A stretch of DNA of 64,000 nt. It comes from Clostridia bacterium. Lineage in GTDB: Bacteria > Bacillota > Clostridia > Lachnospirales > Cellulosilyticaceae. Below, piece by piece: positions 27,969 through 37,319 of this stretch (position 1 is the first letter of the stretch; each line of letters begins with the position of its first letter). The stretch lies in contig JARBUI010000006.1 in NCBI GenBank assembly GCA_029239755.1, forward strand, positions 108,664 through 172,663, written 5' to 3'. A program made the position numbers and the translations under genes. The notes beneath the pieces were generated by a model that was not told the origin of the DNA, did not search any database, and was given only the letters and a program-made list of their open reading frames with translations.

Positions 27969-29576
27969 TTAATGAAAGTTTTTAATAGTAAATTCAATAA
28001 ATTCTTTATCACTATCTTTAATAGCTTCTCCAAATCTATTCATTGATTTTCTAATTTCTTCAACCTGGTCTTTAGAAGGATTTGTAAAAGATCGATTAAT
28101 CCTCAGTTTCCAACTTTCTAGTTCATGGCGCCCGCGTGCAGAAATATCCTGATCTTTATCAGCACAAAATTCTAGAATATATCTTATAGCGACCCATTTA
28201 CTTAATGAACATAATAGCGTACACGTATTAACTTTCACGTGATCATAAATTGCTTCTTTGAAAATGTCATATATAGTCTTTTCATCATTGTTATTAATCT
28301 GTCCATATAAAACCCGCTTGGCGGCTTTAGAAACGCCAGGCCTCAAATCCTTTAAAAGAAAAATAAACTGCTCCTTATATCCTTTAAAATCTAACTTTGA
28401 TAACGCATATAAAGAAGCTCTAACAATTTTTACGCTATCAGCTAAAATAAACTCTGTAATGATCTTTGCGTCACTAATATTTCCTGTCTCTCCAAGTCCA
28501 CAAATACAAGCATATATATCTTCATTTTTATAAATAGCATGACGGTATATGGATGAATAATCGTATTCTTTATACTTATTAAGCAAGTCTCTTGCTAATC
28601 TTCGTACAGTCTGATTTTTATCAAACAAGCTTTTCTCGAGAGTATCTACCGCCTCATACCCCTTATATTTATGCAGTGTTTCAAGTGCAATGATTCTAAT
28701 TTGAGCTGATTTGTCCTGCAACAATTGCTGCGAGATATCATCAATCTCATCAGCTGCTATCGTTTTTTGGATAGCCTTTAGTACACACAGCCTTATATAA
28801 GGATAAGAATCTTTTAGTAAGTAATTGATCAGACTTTTATTATCTAAGACGCCTGCTTGAATCATTATTTTATAACATAATAACCTAACCTTTGGATCAG
28901 CTGAATGTAATCCCTCTATTAATTTCGAAGAACATTCTTCACTAGAAAGCATTGAAATGATCACATTCAAACTATCATCATGCGCGTTTCTTGAGTAACT
29001 TTCTAATCTATAAACTAAAGGTAAGTTATTAATAAAAGCCCTAGCATTTTCTGGCTTCAAATAAGATAGCAGATATTCTTGTGAAACTTCTCTTATTTCC
29101 TTTACCCAATCATTCATTCTTATCAAAAGATAAGGTATCTTAAAATCAGTATTTATCTCTGAAAGCCTTCTTATCGCTTTCTCTCTAAAGTACCCATCAG
29201 GATGAAAGCTGCTTAATCCTAAGATTGTTAACTTCTCTTCTTCTGTCATTAAAGGGTGAAATAGATCTTCTGGTTTTTTGTTACTCCACTTATACCCCCA
29301 AATATACGAAGATCTTTCTCTAAAAACCTTATCAACTTTTATCAATTGTGATGAACTCAATGTACACATCATGCTACTAAGTCTTTTTGCAGCCTGTAGT
29401 CTCGTTCCTTTATGCCTACTTAGCAGTAATTGAAATACCTCTGGAATAGCAGAGAGCCTTTTATTTTTTATAGATATACCCGACTGCACACCTATGCTGC
29501 TGGTTTTTTTAAACATTTTAACTCTATTGGAATCTATTATTTTCTTTATTATTGTCCTAAATATAAGACCCTCCAC
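27969..29576 (-). CDS. HEAT-repeat protein
   Basis: A 535-residue alpha-solenoid. From about residue 45 to 500 the protein repeats pairs of helices, with HEAT-like units such as REKAIRRLSEI, VRLLCYKIMIQAGV, IRLCVLKAIQKT, IRIIALETLHKYKG and VRRLARDLLNKY. Such folds bind other proteins and carry no enzyme motif. The frame opens at a GTG (29576) that overlaps a GGAGG sequence; another ATG at 29516 lacks a clear site, so the start is uncertain. The context is small membrane and hypothetical genes on the same strand. Confidence 0.8.
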   Translation of the reverse strand: MEGLIFRTIIKKIIDSNRVKMFKKTSSIGVQSGISIKNKRLSAIPEVFQLLLSRHKGTRLQAAKRLSSMMCTLSSSQLIKVDKVFRERSSYIWGYKWSNKKPEDLFHPLMTEEEKLTILGLSSFHPDGYFREKAIRRLSEINTDFKIPYLLIRMNDWVKEIREVSQEYLLSYLKPENARAFINNLPLVYRLESYSRNAHDDSLNVIISMLSSEECSSKLIEGLHSADPKVRLLCYKIMIQAGVLDNKSLINYLLKDSYPYIRLCVLKAIQKTIAADEIDDISQQLLQDKSAQIRIIALETLHKYKGYEAVDTLEKSLFDKNQTVRRLARDLLNKYKEYDYSSIYRHAIYKNEDIYACICGLGETGNISDAKIITEFILADSVKIVRASLYALSKLDFKGYKEQFIFLLKDLRPGVSKAAKRVLYGQINNNDEKTIYDIFKEAIYDHVKVNTCTLLCSLSKWVAIRYILEFCADKDQDISARGRHELESWKLRINRSFTNPSKDQVEEIRKSMNRFGEAIKDSDKEFIEFTIKNFH

Positions 29577-29762
29577 CTTCTTTCAATTAAATGTACATTA
29601 ATGTACCTAATACTCTTAGAAATCAATTATCATCAGTAGTACTCGTATATAAGTTGTAATAGAAGCAAAAATAGCTGTAATATTAAGTATTATTCGATTT
29701 AGTATGGATTTTGAAATAGTTATAATTATCCTATCTTTTGGCATAGTTTTAATAGATCCTAG

Positions 29763-30311
29763 TTATTTTGAATTAATTATTTCTATAAAAAGCTTGTGCT
29801 TTATATAAAGCCACAATGTAGCTATAAACGTAACTATAGAAAAACTTGATATATATAGTGCCGCATTTGCATCACTTTTTCTTGCTTTGTTTAAGTCCTG
29901 AATGTTAAGATAGTCCTTTTCATTTACAGAAATACCTTGGAGTGCTATCCATACGGGTGTATTGCTTATTAATCTATCATAATCATCATCCAAAATATTC
30001 ATACTGATCATACTCCCTATAGACACGTTTGCTTTAAAAGCCTTTCGTTTAAAAGCACTTGCATCAATGGATGAAATATAGAAGACGGATGGATATTCAT
30101 TTAGATATAGCACTAATACCTCAGAGCTTTTTACCTGTTTACTATACTGTAATTCTTTAACTGTCCCCTCAATACGGTGTAACTCCGATTTATCGATAGC
30201 CCTATAATCAAAATAACCATCAAGTCCAACATACGCTAAAAAAATGCAGGCAAAAAGGGGCATTAGCAGGATCAATATAAAGATTATTTTCTTCAATAGT
30301 GTAACTATCAT
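29763..30311 (-). CDS. Hypothetical membrane protein with two membrane helices
   Basis: A 182-residue protein with an N-terminal helix (about 6-30) and a C-terminal helix (about 148-170) enclosing a soluble, beta-rich extracytoplasmic domain (VKELQYSKQVKSSEVLVLYL...). This layout fits DUF3592-like proteins but the assignment is a guess. AGGAG precedes the ATG. Confidence 0.65.
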   Translation of the reverse strand: MIVTLLKKIIFILILLMPLFACIFLAYVGLDGYFDYRAIDKSELHRIEGTVKELQYSKQVKSSEVLVLYLNEYPSVFYISSIDASAFKRKAFKANVSIGSMISMNILDDDYDRLISNTPVWIALQGISVNEKDYLNIQDLNKARKSDANAALYISSFSIVTFIATLWLYIKHKLFIEIINSK

Positions 30312-30447
30312 TTTTGCAACTCCTCCAATGTCATGTTTCCTTTAGCATTAACTAATAAATAGTAATACGCCTATCTTAGTCTCAGAAGGTGCCTTTGTCC
30401 ATCTTTTAGGATAAAGCAAATAAGATCTTTTTCTTATATGCAGTTTT

Positions 30448-30820
30448 TCAGAATATCTTCTCTATCCAAGAAATAGCCGTTCCAAATCCTATAATAAAAA
30501 GTGCTACTATACAAAATAAGATTAAATAGATTATCTAAACCAATAATACTGAATACCATGACTTATTAGAATCTGTGTCTTGCCTATATACTTTTCTCGT
30601 TTTGATGTTTTTGTCAATATTATCGATTATCTCGATATAATCTATCGTTTCTTCTGATTCCGGATCTATCCATTCTAGCGTTTTTTCCTCAGAATCAATA
30701 TCTATATATTGAACCTCTGAAAATGATGATTTTATAACGAAAATGCCAAGTTTTAATAATCCTTCTGGATTTTATCCATTTCCTCTAGCCTTTCTTTTAT
30801 ACAAATACTAGTTAAGCACT
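30448..30820 (-). pseudogene. Broken gene for a small acidic membrane-tail protein
   Basis: Reading the minus strand, a run beginning near 30772 (NPEGLLKLGIFVIKSSFSEV) continues for about 78 codons to a TAG at 30535-30537, then goes on in the same frame through a hydrophobic tail (LILFCIVALFIIGFGTAISW) to a TGA at 30448. Just upstream the same protein seems to continue in another frame (KERLEEMDK), so a frameshift near 30770-30776 plus one in-frame stop inactivate it. No start codon with ribosome binding site was found. Confidence 0.6.
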
Positions 30821-30902
30821 ACTCTATTCAAATCCCATGTCTCCTCGCACTCCTAAACCTTCTCAACCCTACTAGCTTTAGCTACTTTATTTTTATCTTG
30901 AT

Positions 30903-31400
30903 TTAAACCTCTTCCAAAAACTGATTTTCATCAAGTTTCTGCAAAAGCACCTCTACACCTAATGCATGAGCGTCTACGAAGAATACCTTGTTATGTGTCT
31001 TTATAGTGAGTGTATTTTGTGTTAATTTTACACTTTTTACTTCTCCAAACTTATACCTATATTCTCGGCCAAAAACAGTTTTATATATAAAGAAATCACT
31101 GAATATGCAAAGCTGCCCTCTAACTTGAGCAACTATTAAACTTAATCCCAAAGCCATAAATGCAATAAATCCGACTCCCACCCATATTTCAGCCGTATCA
31201 TTAGGGAATATACTCATCAATATAAACAAACTAAGAAAAAATAACGCACAAATTGCCCCTATCCATTTATATGTTTTAGGAAGCCGCATTACAAATTGAT
31301 CGTTCGAATAACTCTTGACAGCCTTTTCGTTCTCTTTCTTAACAATTAAATAAATAAAACTAGTTACTATTGGAATAATTGCAAATGACAAATATTGCAT
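30903..31400 (-). CDS. Membrane protein with PH-like domain (DUF6560-like)
   Basis: A 165-residue protein. One hydrophobic helix at the N-terminus (1-19), two more at about 47-66 and 71-94, then a small beta-rich domain (YRYKFGEVKSVKLTQNTLTIKTHNKVFFV) typical of bacterial PH-like modules. I recall similar proteins under DUF6560, but this is from memory. AGAAGGGATG precedes the ATG. Confidence 0.65.
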   Translation of the reverse strand: MQYLSFAIIPIVTSFIYLIVKKENEKAVKSYSNDQFVMRLPKTYKWIGAICALFFLSLFILMSIFPNDTAEIWVGVGFIAFMALGLSLIVAQVRGQLCIFSDFFIYKTVFGREYRYKFGEVKSVKLTQNTLTIKTHNKVFFVDAHALGVEVLLQKLDENQFLEEV

Positions 31401-31448
31401 ATCTTCATCCCTTCTATTTTAAATATAATCATTAAATGTTTTACTGAA

Positions 31449-31754
31449 CTAATATTCCTTTAGATTATTAAAAAGTTCTACAGTCTTTCTAAAGTTTTCA
31501 ATTGCCAATATACCCCCAATACAAATTCGTACAACTGATAGAAATACTATTTTATCTACAAGCTCTACCTTTATAATTGTACCTAATCCATTTGATTTGA
31601 ACATATTTATATTCGTTATTTTATCGAAGTCTATTTTATCGCCGTTATTACCAAAGATATAAATTTTATTATCTTCAATAAATAAAAAACCACTATCAGC
31701 TTTTGTACTTAATTTAACTTTCTCACCTACATGATAAATTATTTTGTATTTCAT
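31449..31754 (-). CDS. Small PH-like hypothetical protein
   Basis: A 101-residue soluble protein rich in short beta strands (SGFLFIEDNKIYIFGNNGDKIDFDKITNINMF), consistent with a PH-like fold. Its ATG overlaps the stop of the YcxB-like gene by four bases (ATGA), so the two are translationally coupled. Function unknown. Confidence 0.65.
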   Translation of the reverse strand: MKYKIIYHVGEKVKLSTKADSGFLFIEDNKIYIFGNNGDKIDFDKITNINMFKSNGLGTIIKVELVDKIVFLSVVRICIGGILAIENFRKTVELFNNLKEY

Positions 31755-32314
31755 CTACTATGTCCCCTATCCTTGGAATATTTGAAATACATCTTTCCAA
31801 GCTTATCTTGCAAAATCCTTCTTAACTTCTGAAAGTCTTCTGCATTAAAGTTTTTCTTCTCTAAAATATAGGCCTGATTATTACTAAGAAATATATATAC
31901 CATATCTTGACTCTCATAGATCTTATGCAAGCCTTCATACTTAACCTGCGAATGGCCACTTGTTGTCTCAGTATGAGCCTCAACATATAAATACTCTTCT
32001 GTAAACTTATATTGTGCTGGTGTTTCTAGCATCTTTTTCGCAGTTTTATAATATTTTCTAGGTACGTATACTAATGAAAAGGTCATTACCAAAAGGATTA
32101 CCCCTAATACCCCTAAAAGAACAAAATCCATCGTAACAAATCCAAAAGAAAAGCCTGTAAAGAGTGATAGTATGATTGCTAAAGTACTTATGATGTAGAT
32201 AAGTATGGGAAAATATTTATATATCTTCCCTCTAAATAAACAAAAGAAATAGTACTTTTTATAAATCTCATATGTTATAGTTTGCTCCACTTCTATAGAT
32301 AGTCCTTGTTCCAT
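31751..32314 (-). CDS. YcxB-like membrane protein
   Basis: A 187-residue protein with the YcxB layout: an N-terminal strand region, two membrane helices (about 36-57 and 61-84), then a C-terminal domain YKFTEEYLYVEAHTETTSGHSQVKYEGLHKIYES, followed by YIFLSNNQAYILEKKNF. Function unknown for the family; members often sit among immunity-type gene clusters. The ATG at 32314 follows GGAGGG; the frame's earlier ATG forms part of that site. Confidence 0.78.
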   Translation of the reverse strand: MEQGLSIEVEQTITYEIYKKYYFFCLFRGKIYKYFPILIYIISTLAIILSLFTGFSFGFVTMDFVLLGVLGVILLVMTFSLVYVPRKYYKTAKKMLETPAQYKFTEEYLYVEAHTETTSGHSQVKYEGLHKIYESQDMVYIFLSNNQAYILEKKNFNAEDFQKLRRILQDKLGKMYFKYSKDRGHSR

Positions 32315-32450
32315 ATATAATCCCTCCATATTAATTAGTCATATGTTTTATAATGCATTAGTTTTAACTTCTTATTGCGTCTTGCCTCTCAAGCTCTTCC
32401 AAATGTTATCTGCATAAACAGAAATACTCTGCTATGTGAAACTTTTAATA

Positions 32451-32972
32451 TTACCACTTTTGAATCCAATAAATAACCACCCCTAGGCCAACCATCATCA
32501 AACACAATAAAATCAGAAACATAGCTGACCATAGAATGACCCTTAACTTGTGTCTCAAATTTTCTTTACGGATATTATGAGTAGTTTTATATTTGTAAGT
32601 CTCTCTTTGGATTCTATTACTTTTTTCCTTTTCAAGAGTTATCAAAACTTCTCTTGCATAATTATTATTTATATTCTTTAAGTTTCCTCTAAACTTGATT
32701 GATTTTAGAATAAGATAAGGATGATTTCCACACTCTTTCTCAAAGATCTTGCAAGCTGAGATCATGTTTTGGGTTTTGTGCTCTTCTAAATACCAAAAAC
32801 GCCCTGCCATAGCCGGATACCTTAATTCCCAATATATATCCCCTAGCATCTTACGTAGTGAAAGTTCATTAGGATAACTATAGATGAGACTGTTCACTCT
32901 ATCCCTTGCAATACCTAAATTCCCATTCTCAATATCATATTTGGCCTTTTTTAAGGTATCTTGTAATGGCAT
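32451..32972 (-). CDS. DUF6584-like protein with C-terminal membrane helix
   Basis: A 173-residue protein. Residues 1-70 (LKKAKYDIENGNLGIARDRVNSLIYSYPNELSLRKMLGDIYWELRYPAMAGRFWYLEE) match what I remember of DUF6584, a TPR-like helical domain; a single membrane helix (about 145-168) ends the protein. An AAAGGAG site lies ten bases upstream. Function unknown. Confidence 0.75.
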   Translation of the reverse strand: MPLQDTLKKAKYDIENGNLGIARDRVNSLIYSYPNELSLRKMLGDIYWELRYPAMAGRFWYLEEHKTQNMISACKIFEKECGNHPYLILKSIKFRGNLKNINNNYAREVLITLEKEKSNRIQRETYKYKTTHNIRKENLRHKLRVILWSAMFLILLCLMMVGLGVVIYWIQKW

Positions 32973-33137
32973 GCTGAGTTTACTCCTTTCTTGATGTTGT
33001 ACAACATCCCCACGCTTCCCTAGCTCTTAACTTTACCCTAAGAGCCCTTTCTTTAGAAGGGTGCATTCTCCCACTGTGAAGAAATATACTGAGCAAATAG
33101 CATTATATGGTTATACTCAGTATAGAAACCTGGTTAT

Positions 33138-33638
33138 TCATCGATTTAAATCAATGAATGCTTCACGTATTGCACTCTGATAGATGGGATCATTAGGGTT
33201 GCAAATTTTAAATCTATAACTATAAATAAAGTCTATTATAGAATTTATAAAGTCTACCGGAAGGTGGTGAAAGACTTTCTTAAAGCTATCTCTTCCATCC
33301 AACTTCTGAAGTGTAACTATAATGACTTTAAAAAGATTAGGAAGCCTTTCTTCAATAGTGTCTTTTAACCTCATAAACTCCTTCATGTATTTATCAAAAT
33401 GGTGGCAATCGTATTTTCCTGTTCCTGTAAAGAAAGGAAATCCACTTTGGTCTTCCCATTCGGATAGTAACCCCAAAAAAGCTAAGACAGATTGTGCTGA
33501 AATTTTATTGTTTTCATCATTAAAATGCTTATAAAAGGGGAAAAGAAAACCATCGCACCAATCAAGATCTACAATTCCACCATCCTCAATAATGCACTCC
33601 TCAAGCAGCTTCAACGTACTTTCAATTGATTTATTCAT
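33138..33638 (-). CDS. Hypothetical protein (possible immunity-type protein)
   Basis: A 166-residue helical, acidic and Trp/Phe-rich soluble protein. No signal, no membrane helix, no known motif. The ribosome binding site is weak. It is the most upstream gene in the minus-strand accessory row; the resemblance to small immunity proteins is one of size and composition only. Confidence 0.6.
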   Translation of the reverse strand: MNKSIESTLKLLEECIIEDGGIVDLDWCDGFLFPFYKHFNDENNKISAQSVLAFLGLLSEWEDQSGFPFFTGTGKYDCHHFDKYMKEFMRLKDTIEERLPNLFKVIIVTLQKLDGRDSFKKVFHHLPVDFINSIIDFIYSYRFKICNPNDPIYQSAIREAFIDLNR

Positions 33639-34017
33639 ACATAACCTATTCTATCTCTGCGCCTCTTGACCATACACACGCAGCCACTCTTCTCAGCGGT
33701 GTTTTTATTTTTTATAAGCTATAAATCCACTTAAACACATTTAACATCTATTTACCGTTATTATAGCACTGTCAATTAGTTTATTTCTCAGACAAATATT
33801 GTTAACTACTATCGCCTAGCATTAGAATTTACATACCGACTTGTATTGCTTATACAGTTCACATCTTTAGCTCCTCACTTGATGGACGTAAATCTCTCAT
33901 TTTTATGTGTCTTTCAATATAAATAAGAACATTAAATCCTCAAGTGTCATAACTCGGTCTTTTTGGGATAACGAATGCATTCACAGTAAAAGTATGCGTA
34001 TATTTACAAAAAAACAA
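33639..34017. other. Intergenic stretch without a visible gene
   Basis: No credible gene, tRNA or repeat was seen in these ~380 bases. It presumably holds the promoter for the minus-strand hypothetical genes, but no consensus match was clear. Confidence 0.5.
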
Positions 34018-34047
34018 AAGCTGCAACACGTATACGTGTTGCAGCTT
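34018..34047 (-). terminator. Terminator after the tRNA-Ser gene
   Basis: A perfect 30-base palindrome (34018-34047) centred on TATA, followed on the minus strand by a T-rich run. It ends the tRNA-Leu/tRNA-Ser transcript. Confidence 0.85.
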
Positions 34048-34054
34048 CAAGAAG

Positions 34055-34142
34055 CGGAGAGAGTGGGATTCGAACCCACGGAACGCTCTCACGTTCGCCG
34101 GTTTTCAAGACCGGTGCCTTAAACCAACTCGACCATCTCTCC
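34055..34142 (-). tRNA. tRNA-Ser (anticodon TGA)
   Basis: An 88-base class-II tRNA with acceptor GGAGAGA paired to TCTCTCC, loop CTTGAAA (anticodon TGA), a long variable arm and a T arm with GGTTCGAATCC. CCA is not encoded. Confidence 0.95.
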
Positions 34143-34155
34143 TTATTAAGTTATA

Positions 34156-34239
34156 TGCCCGAGACCGGAATCGAACCGGTACGAGGGTTAGCTCGCAGGA
34201 TTTTAAGTCCTGTGCGTCTGCCAGTTCCGCCACTCGGGC
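34156..34239 (-). tRNA. tRNA-Leu (anticodon TAA)
   Basis: An 84-base class-II tRNA with acceptor GCCCGAG, anticodon loop CTTAAAA (TAA) and a long variable arm. It is 13 bases upstream of the tRNA-Ser gene on the same strand. CCA is not encoded. Confidence 0.95.
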
Positions 34240-34448
34240 ATAGTTACTATGCTGTTTATCAGCATATTTATTATAATGCCCTTTTTGACACAAGTCAATA
34301 CTTCTGCGATAATTTCATGCTGATTATGAACTGCATGTACTTATCTACACATAAAGTCTGAGTTTTTGAATATATTATAACGTAATAAGTTATTATTCAC
34401 ATGGAAGTAATGGTGCCAAAAATATTTTAACCTAGAGAGGAGATTTCT

Positions 34449-34820
34449 ATGAGCTCGTACTTATCTGTTTTGAAAAAATATGCAGTATTTAATGGTCGTT
34501 CAAGAAGGAAAGAATACTGGATGTTTGTTTTATTTAACTTTATTTTTTCTATAGCAGCTATCATTATTGATAATTTATTAGGCTTTAGTGTTGCAGGACT
34601 TCCTTATGGCTTTATCTATTTAATTTATATGTTGGCTGTACTTTTACCTGGCCTTGCTGCTTCAGTAAGACGCCTGCATGACACTGGCAAATCTGGATGG
34701 TGGGTTTTAATAAGTCTTGTACCTTTTATAGGGGGCATATGGCTCCTTGTTTTACTATGTATCGAAGGAAATTCAGGTACCAATCAATATGGGGAAGATC
34801 CAAAACAAGTACTTAATTAA
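34449..34820 (+). CDS. DUF805 membrane protein (YhaH-like)
   Basis: A 123-residue membrane protein with DUF805 hallmarks: FNGRSRRKEYWMF near the N-terminus, the RRLHDTGKSGWW motif in the middle and IEGNSGTNQYGEDP at the end, with about four membrane helices. Function unknown. Strong AGAGGAG site; ends with its own terminator. Confidence 0.92.
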   Translation: MSSYLSVLKKYAVFNGRSRRKEYWMFVLFNFIFSIAAIIIDNLLGFSVAGLPYGFIYLIYMLAVLLPGLAASVRRLHDTGKSGWWVLISLVPFIGGIWLLVLLCIEGNSGTNQYGEDPKQVLN

Positions 34821-34897
34821 AAAGCGCTGCACCATTATCTATTAAGGTGAATACACCTTAGCTCCTATTGTGAAATAATAATTCCATGAACTTGAAG

Positions 34898-34924
34898 CAC
34901 TCGTACCTTTACGAGTGTTTTCTT
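34898..34924 (+). terminator. Terminator after the DUF805 gene
   Basis: An 8-bp stem (34898-34905 with 34910-34917) and a short loop are followed by TTTTCTT. It also separates the gene from the convergent histidine kinase gene. Confidence 0.7.
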
Positions 34925-34943
34925 ATTGGATTGTGCCGTACTT

Positions 34944-36191
34944 CTATATAACGGTCTTTAAAAAAGTAATTATAAATTTTGTGCCAATCCCTTCTTTACT
35001 CTCTACAGCTATGCTTCCATCTTGAGCTTCTATGATAGTTTTTGCTATATAAAGGCCAATACCTATACTCATAGGATTTGTACTGCTTTGCCCTTTATAA
35101 AATCTATCAAATATTCTTGGAAGTTCTGTTCTCTTTATACCCGCTCCATTATCTAAAATAGTAATCTGCAGAGAAAGCGGTGTTTCTTCATATGAAATAT
35201 TGATTTCTCCATTTTGACTGCAGTGTTCAACACTATTTTTTAAGATATTAGATAAAGCTTCAGCAGTCCAGTCTGTATCATGGGCAATCTTAGCTTCTTT
35301 CTTTCCACATATCTTAATAGATATCCCTTTTAACTCCGCAGCCATATGTATCCCCTCCAGGGATGCTGTAATCGTATTGTAAATGGACGTTTCCTGTTTG
35401 CTAAATACTACAACTCCGGCTTCAAACCTTGCCATTTTAAGCAGACTCTTAATAAGCCACTCTATTCTATCTAATTGATTTTTGCTAATACTTAGAAACT
35501 GTGCTCGTTCCTCTTTATTCATATCTAGATCCTGCATCATAAGTTCATTGAACATAATCAATGAGGCCAGAGGTGTTTTGAGCTGGTGAGTAATATCCGA
35601 AATAATATCTTTTAAACGATTTCTTTCTTTTCTTAGTTCTTCCAGGTTTTCCTTTAACCGCATTGACATTTGATTAAACTGATGGCCTAAAATATATAGG
35701 TCCCCTTCCTTACTATCATCAAAACTTTGACTGAAATCCCCTTCTACTATCTTTTGTGCTGCATGCTGAAATTGTCTAATCCTAATAAATAAGGTATTAA
35801 AATACAATAAGCTTAATATATATAACAGCAATACAAGTATACATAAAATTCCTGCACAATAGCTAAAATAATCCTGATATAAACTGCCAAGAATATTGTT
35901 TTTATTGAGTTTAAGATTTTCATTATAAGAATACTTCTCTAGTATTTCTTTACCATATATATAATTATCTTCATACCCTTTAATGTAATTGCGAACCAGC
36001 TGCCCCTCAAGCTCTGGATATTCCTTTACAATCGTTCCTATAACTCCTATATTTTGTTTGATGAATGCTTTATTAATGCTTTGTATGTGCATGTGAACAA
36101 CACTTATCAGTAATCCTGCTAACACAAAACTTACTAATAAAAAATGAATTGAGAAGCTCTTTATATTCGTATTTTTAAATAATGCCCCCAT
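34944..36191 (-). CDS. Sensor histidine kinase (two-component, membrane)
   Basis: A 415-residue kinase. Membrane helices at about 12-32 and 110-132 enclose a ~75-residue extracytoplasmic loop; a HAMP-type linker follows, then HisKA with the phosphorylated His in SDITHQLKTPLASL and a complete HATPase domain (NILKNSVEHCS, DNGAGI, GIGLYIAKTI). The ATG at 36191 follows AAGAGG; it overlaps the response regulator by 17 bases. The neighbouring ABC exporter, transcribed in the same direction, is the probable target, as in peptide-antibiotic resistance modules. Confidence 0.92.
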   Translation of the reverse strand: MGALFKNTNIKSFSIHFLLVSFVLAGLLISVVHMHIQSINKAFIKQNIGVIGTIVKEYPELEGQLVRNYIKGYEDNYIYGKEILEKYSYNENLKLNKNNILGSLYQDYFSYCAGILCILVLLLYILSLLYFNTLFIRIRQFQHAAQKIVEGDFSQSFDDSKEGDLYILGHQFNQMSMRLKENLEELRKERNRLKDIISDITHQLKTPLASLIMFNELMMQDLDMNKEERAQFLSISKNQLDRIEWLIKSLLKMARFEAGVVVFSKQETSIYNTITASLEGIHMAAELKGISIKICGKKEAKIAHDTDWTAEALSNILKNSVEHCSQNGEINISYEETPLSLQITILDNGAGIKRTELPRIFDRFYKGQSSTNPMSIGIGLYIAKTIIEAQDGSIAVESKEGIGTKFIITFLKTVI

Positions 36192-36888
36192 CTTCAACCT
36201 CTTCCTTCCATCTATAGCCTATTCCTCTTACAGTTTCTATATATCTAACTGTATTCAAGTCGGTTTCTATTTTCTCTCTAAGACGCCTGATGTACACATT
36301 TAAGGTATTTGTCTCTACAAAATTGCCCTCAGCATCCCATAACCTTTCTAACAGAGTGTTCCTCGTAAGAATATTATTTCTGTTTTCAATAAGAAGAATT
36401 AATAGCTTGTATTCTATAGGGGTGAGTAAAACTTCTTTTTTATCGACAAACACTTTACATTTAAGCGGTTCTACTTCTATAGCTCCGCTTACTATTTTTC
36501 TTCCTGCTTTCTGCAGTTTACTATCTTCTATAGCCCTTCGTCTTCTCATCACAGCATTAATTCTCGAAATGAGTTCTCCGATTCTTACAGGCTTTGTAAT
36601 ATAATCATCTCCGCCTATATCTAATCCCAAAACAACATTCCCCTCATCTTCCAACGCTGTCATAAAAATAATGGGCATATCACTTATAACTCTTACTTCC
36701 CTGCAAAAATCATAGCCCTGCCCATCTGGCAGCATAACATCCAGAAGGATTAGATCTATCTCACCACGCAGCGCATTTCTTGCTTCACTTAAACACTTGC
36801 AAACTTCTATATGAAAACCTTCTTTTTTGAGTGCATATTCGACCCCTAAGGCAAGTGCTGTGTCATCCTCCACTAATAAAATATTCAT
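36175..36888 (-). CDS. OmpR/PhoB-family response regulator
   Basis: A 237-residue regulator: receiver domain (1-115; Asp-rich LLVEDDTALA, phospho-acceptor Asp in LILLDVMLPDG, Lys in ITKPVRIGEL) and winged-helix DNA-binding domain (about 130-225; LTPIEYKLLILLIENRN, ETVRGIGYRW). It starts before and overlaps the kinase gene, which is translated next. It likely controls the ABC exporter genes that lie upstream on the same strand. Confidence 0.94.
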   Translation of the reverse strand: MNILLVEDDTALALGVEYALKKEGFHIEVCKCLSEARNALRGEIDLILLDVMLPDGQGYDFCREVRVISDMPIIFMTALEDEGNVVLGLDIGGDDYITKPVRIGELISRINAVMRRRRAIEDSKLQKAGRKIVSGAIEVEPLKCKVFVDKKEVLLTPIEYKLLILLIENRNNILTRNTLLERLWDAEGNFVETNTLNVYIRRLREKIETDLNTVRYIETVRGIGYRWKEEVEDGGII

Positions 36889-37055
36889 AACATCCCCTCG
36901 TCTTCACTAGACTGTAGTTAATTTAACCCCAAAGTGCTCTATTCTAAAGCCTATAAAGCTTTACTTACATAGTTCTTTTCTAATATTTTATACTATATAT
37001 ACTAACAAGTGCTACCAAATCATAAAAAGAGAGGGTATAAATGTTTTTTATATCC

Positions 37056-37256
37056 CTATTCGTTTAAAAATGTATTCATATACTCTTTTAATTCCCGCCG
37101 GCTGTATCCCATCTCGAGTAATGCTGTTATACATTCCTTAAGTTTGTCATGAGCTAAACTGTGTTTTATGTCCTTCACTAGTGTCATAAGCGTTATCTCA
37201 TATAAGTGATTAGCTTTTAAATCATTTTGTTTGCTGTTATCAAACTCTATCGTCAC
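37056..37256 (-). CDS. Small hypothetical protein between exporter and two-component genes
   Basis: A 66-residue helical protein with a GTG start after GAAGGGG. No membrane helix or known motif; the C-terminal half (KECITALLEMGYSRRELKEYMNTFL) resembles a UBA-like three-helix unit. It follows the ABC permease gene by about 60 bases on the same strand, so it may be the last gene of that operon. Its reality rests on the spacing and the start site. Confidence 0.5.
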   Translation of the reverse strand: MTIEFDNSKQNDLKANHLYEITLMTLVKDIKHSLAHDKLKECITALLEMGYSRRELKEYMNTFLNE

Positions 37257-37319
37257 TCTATCAGCCCCTTCATTTATTTTTCTGCTTACATACTATCTCT
37301 CTAGTTATAATTCCTCATC

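Noticed and set aside
27504..30382. Shared 13-base string (cctatcttagtct) upstream of two minus-strand genes
   Set aside because: Too short to separate from chance in AT-rich DNA.
33907..34122. Plus-strand frame ahead of tRNA-Ser
   Set aside because: Runs into the tRNA antisense, lacks a ribosome binding site and has no motif.
34105..34293. Open frame on the minus strand covering two tRNA genes
   Set aside because: It lies over tRNA-Leu and tRNA-Ser; not a protein gene.
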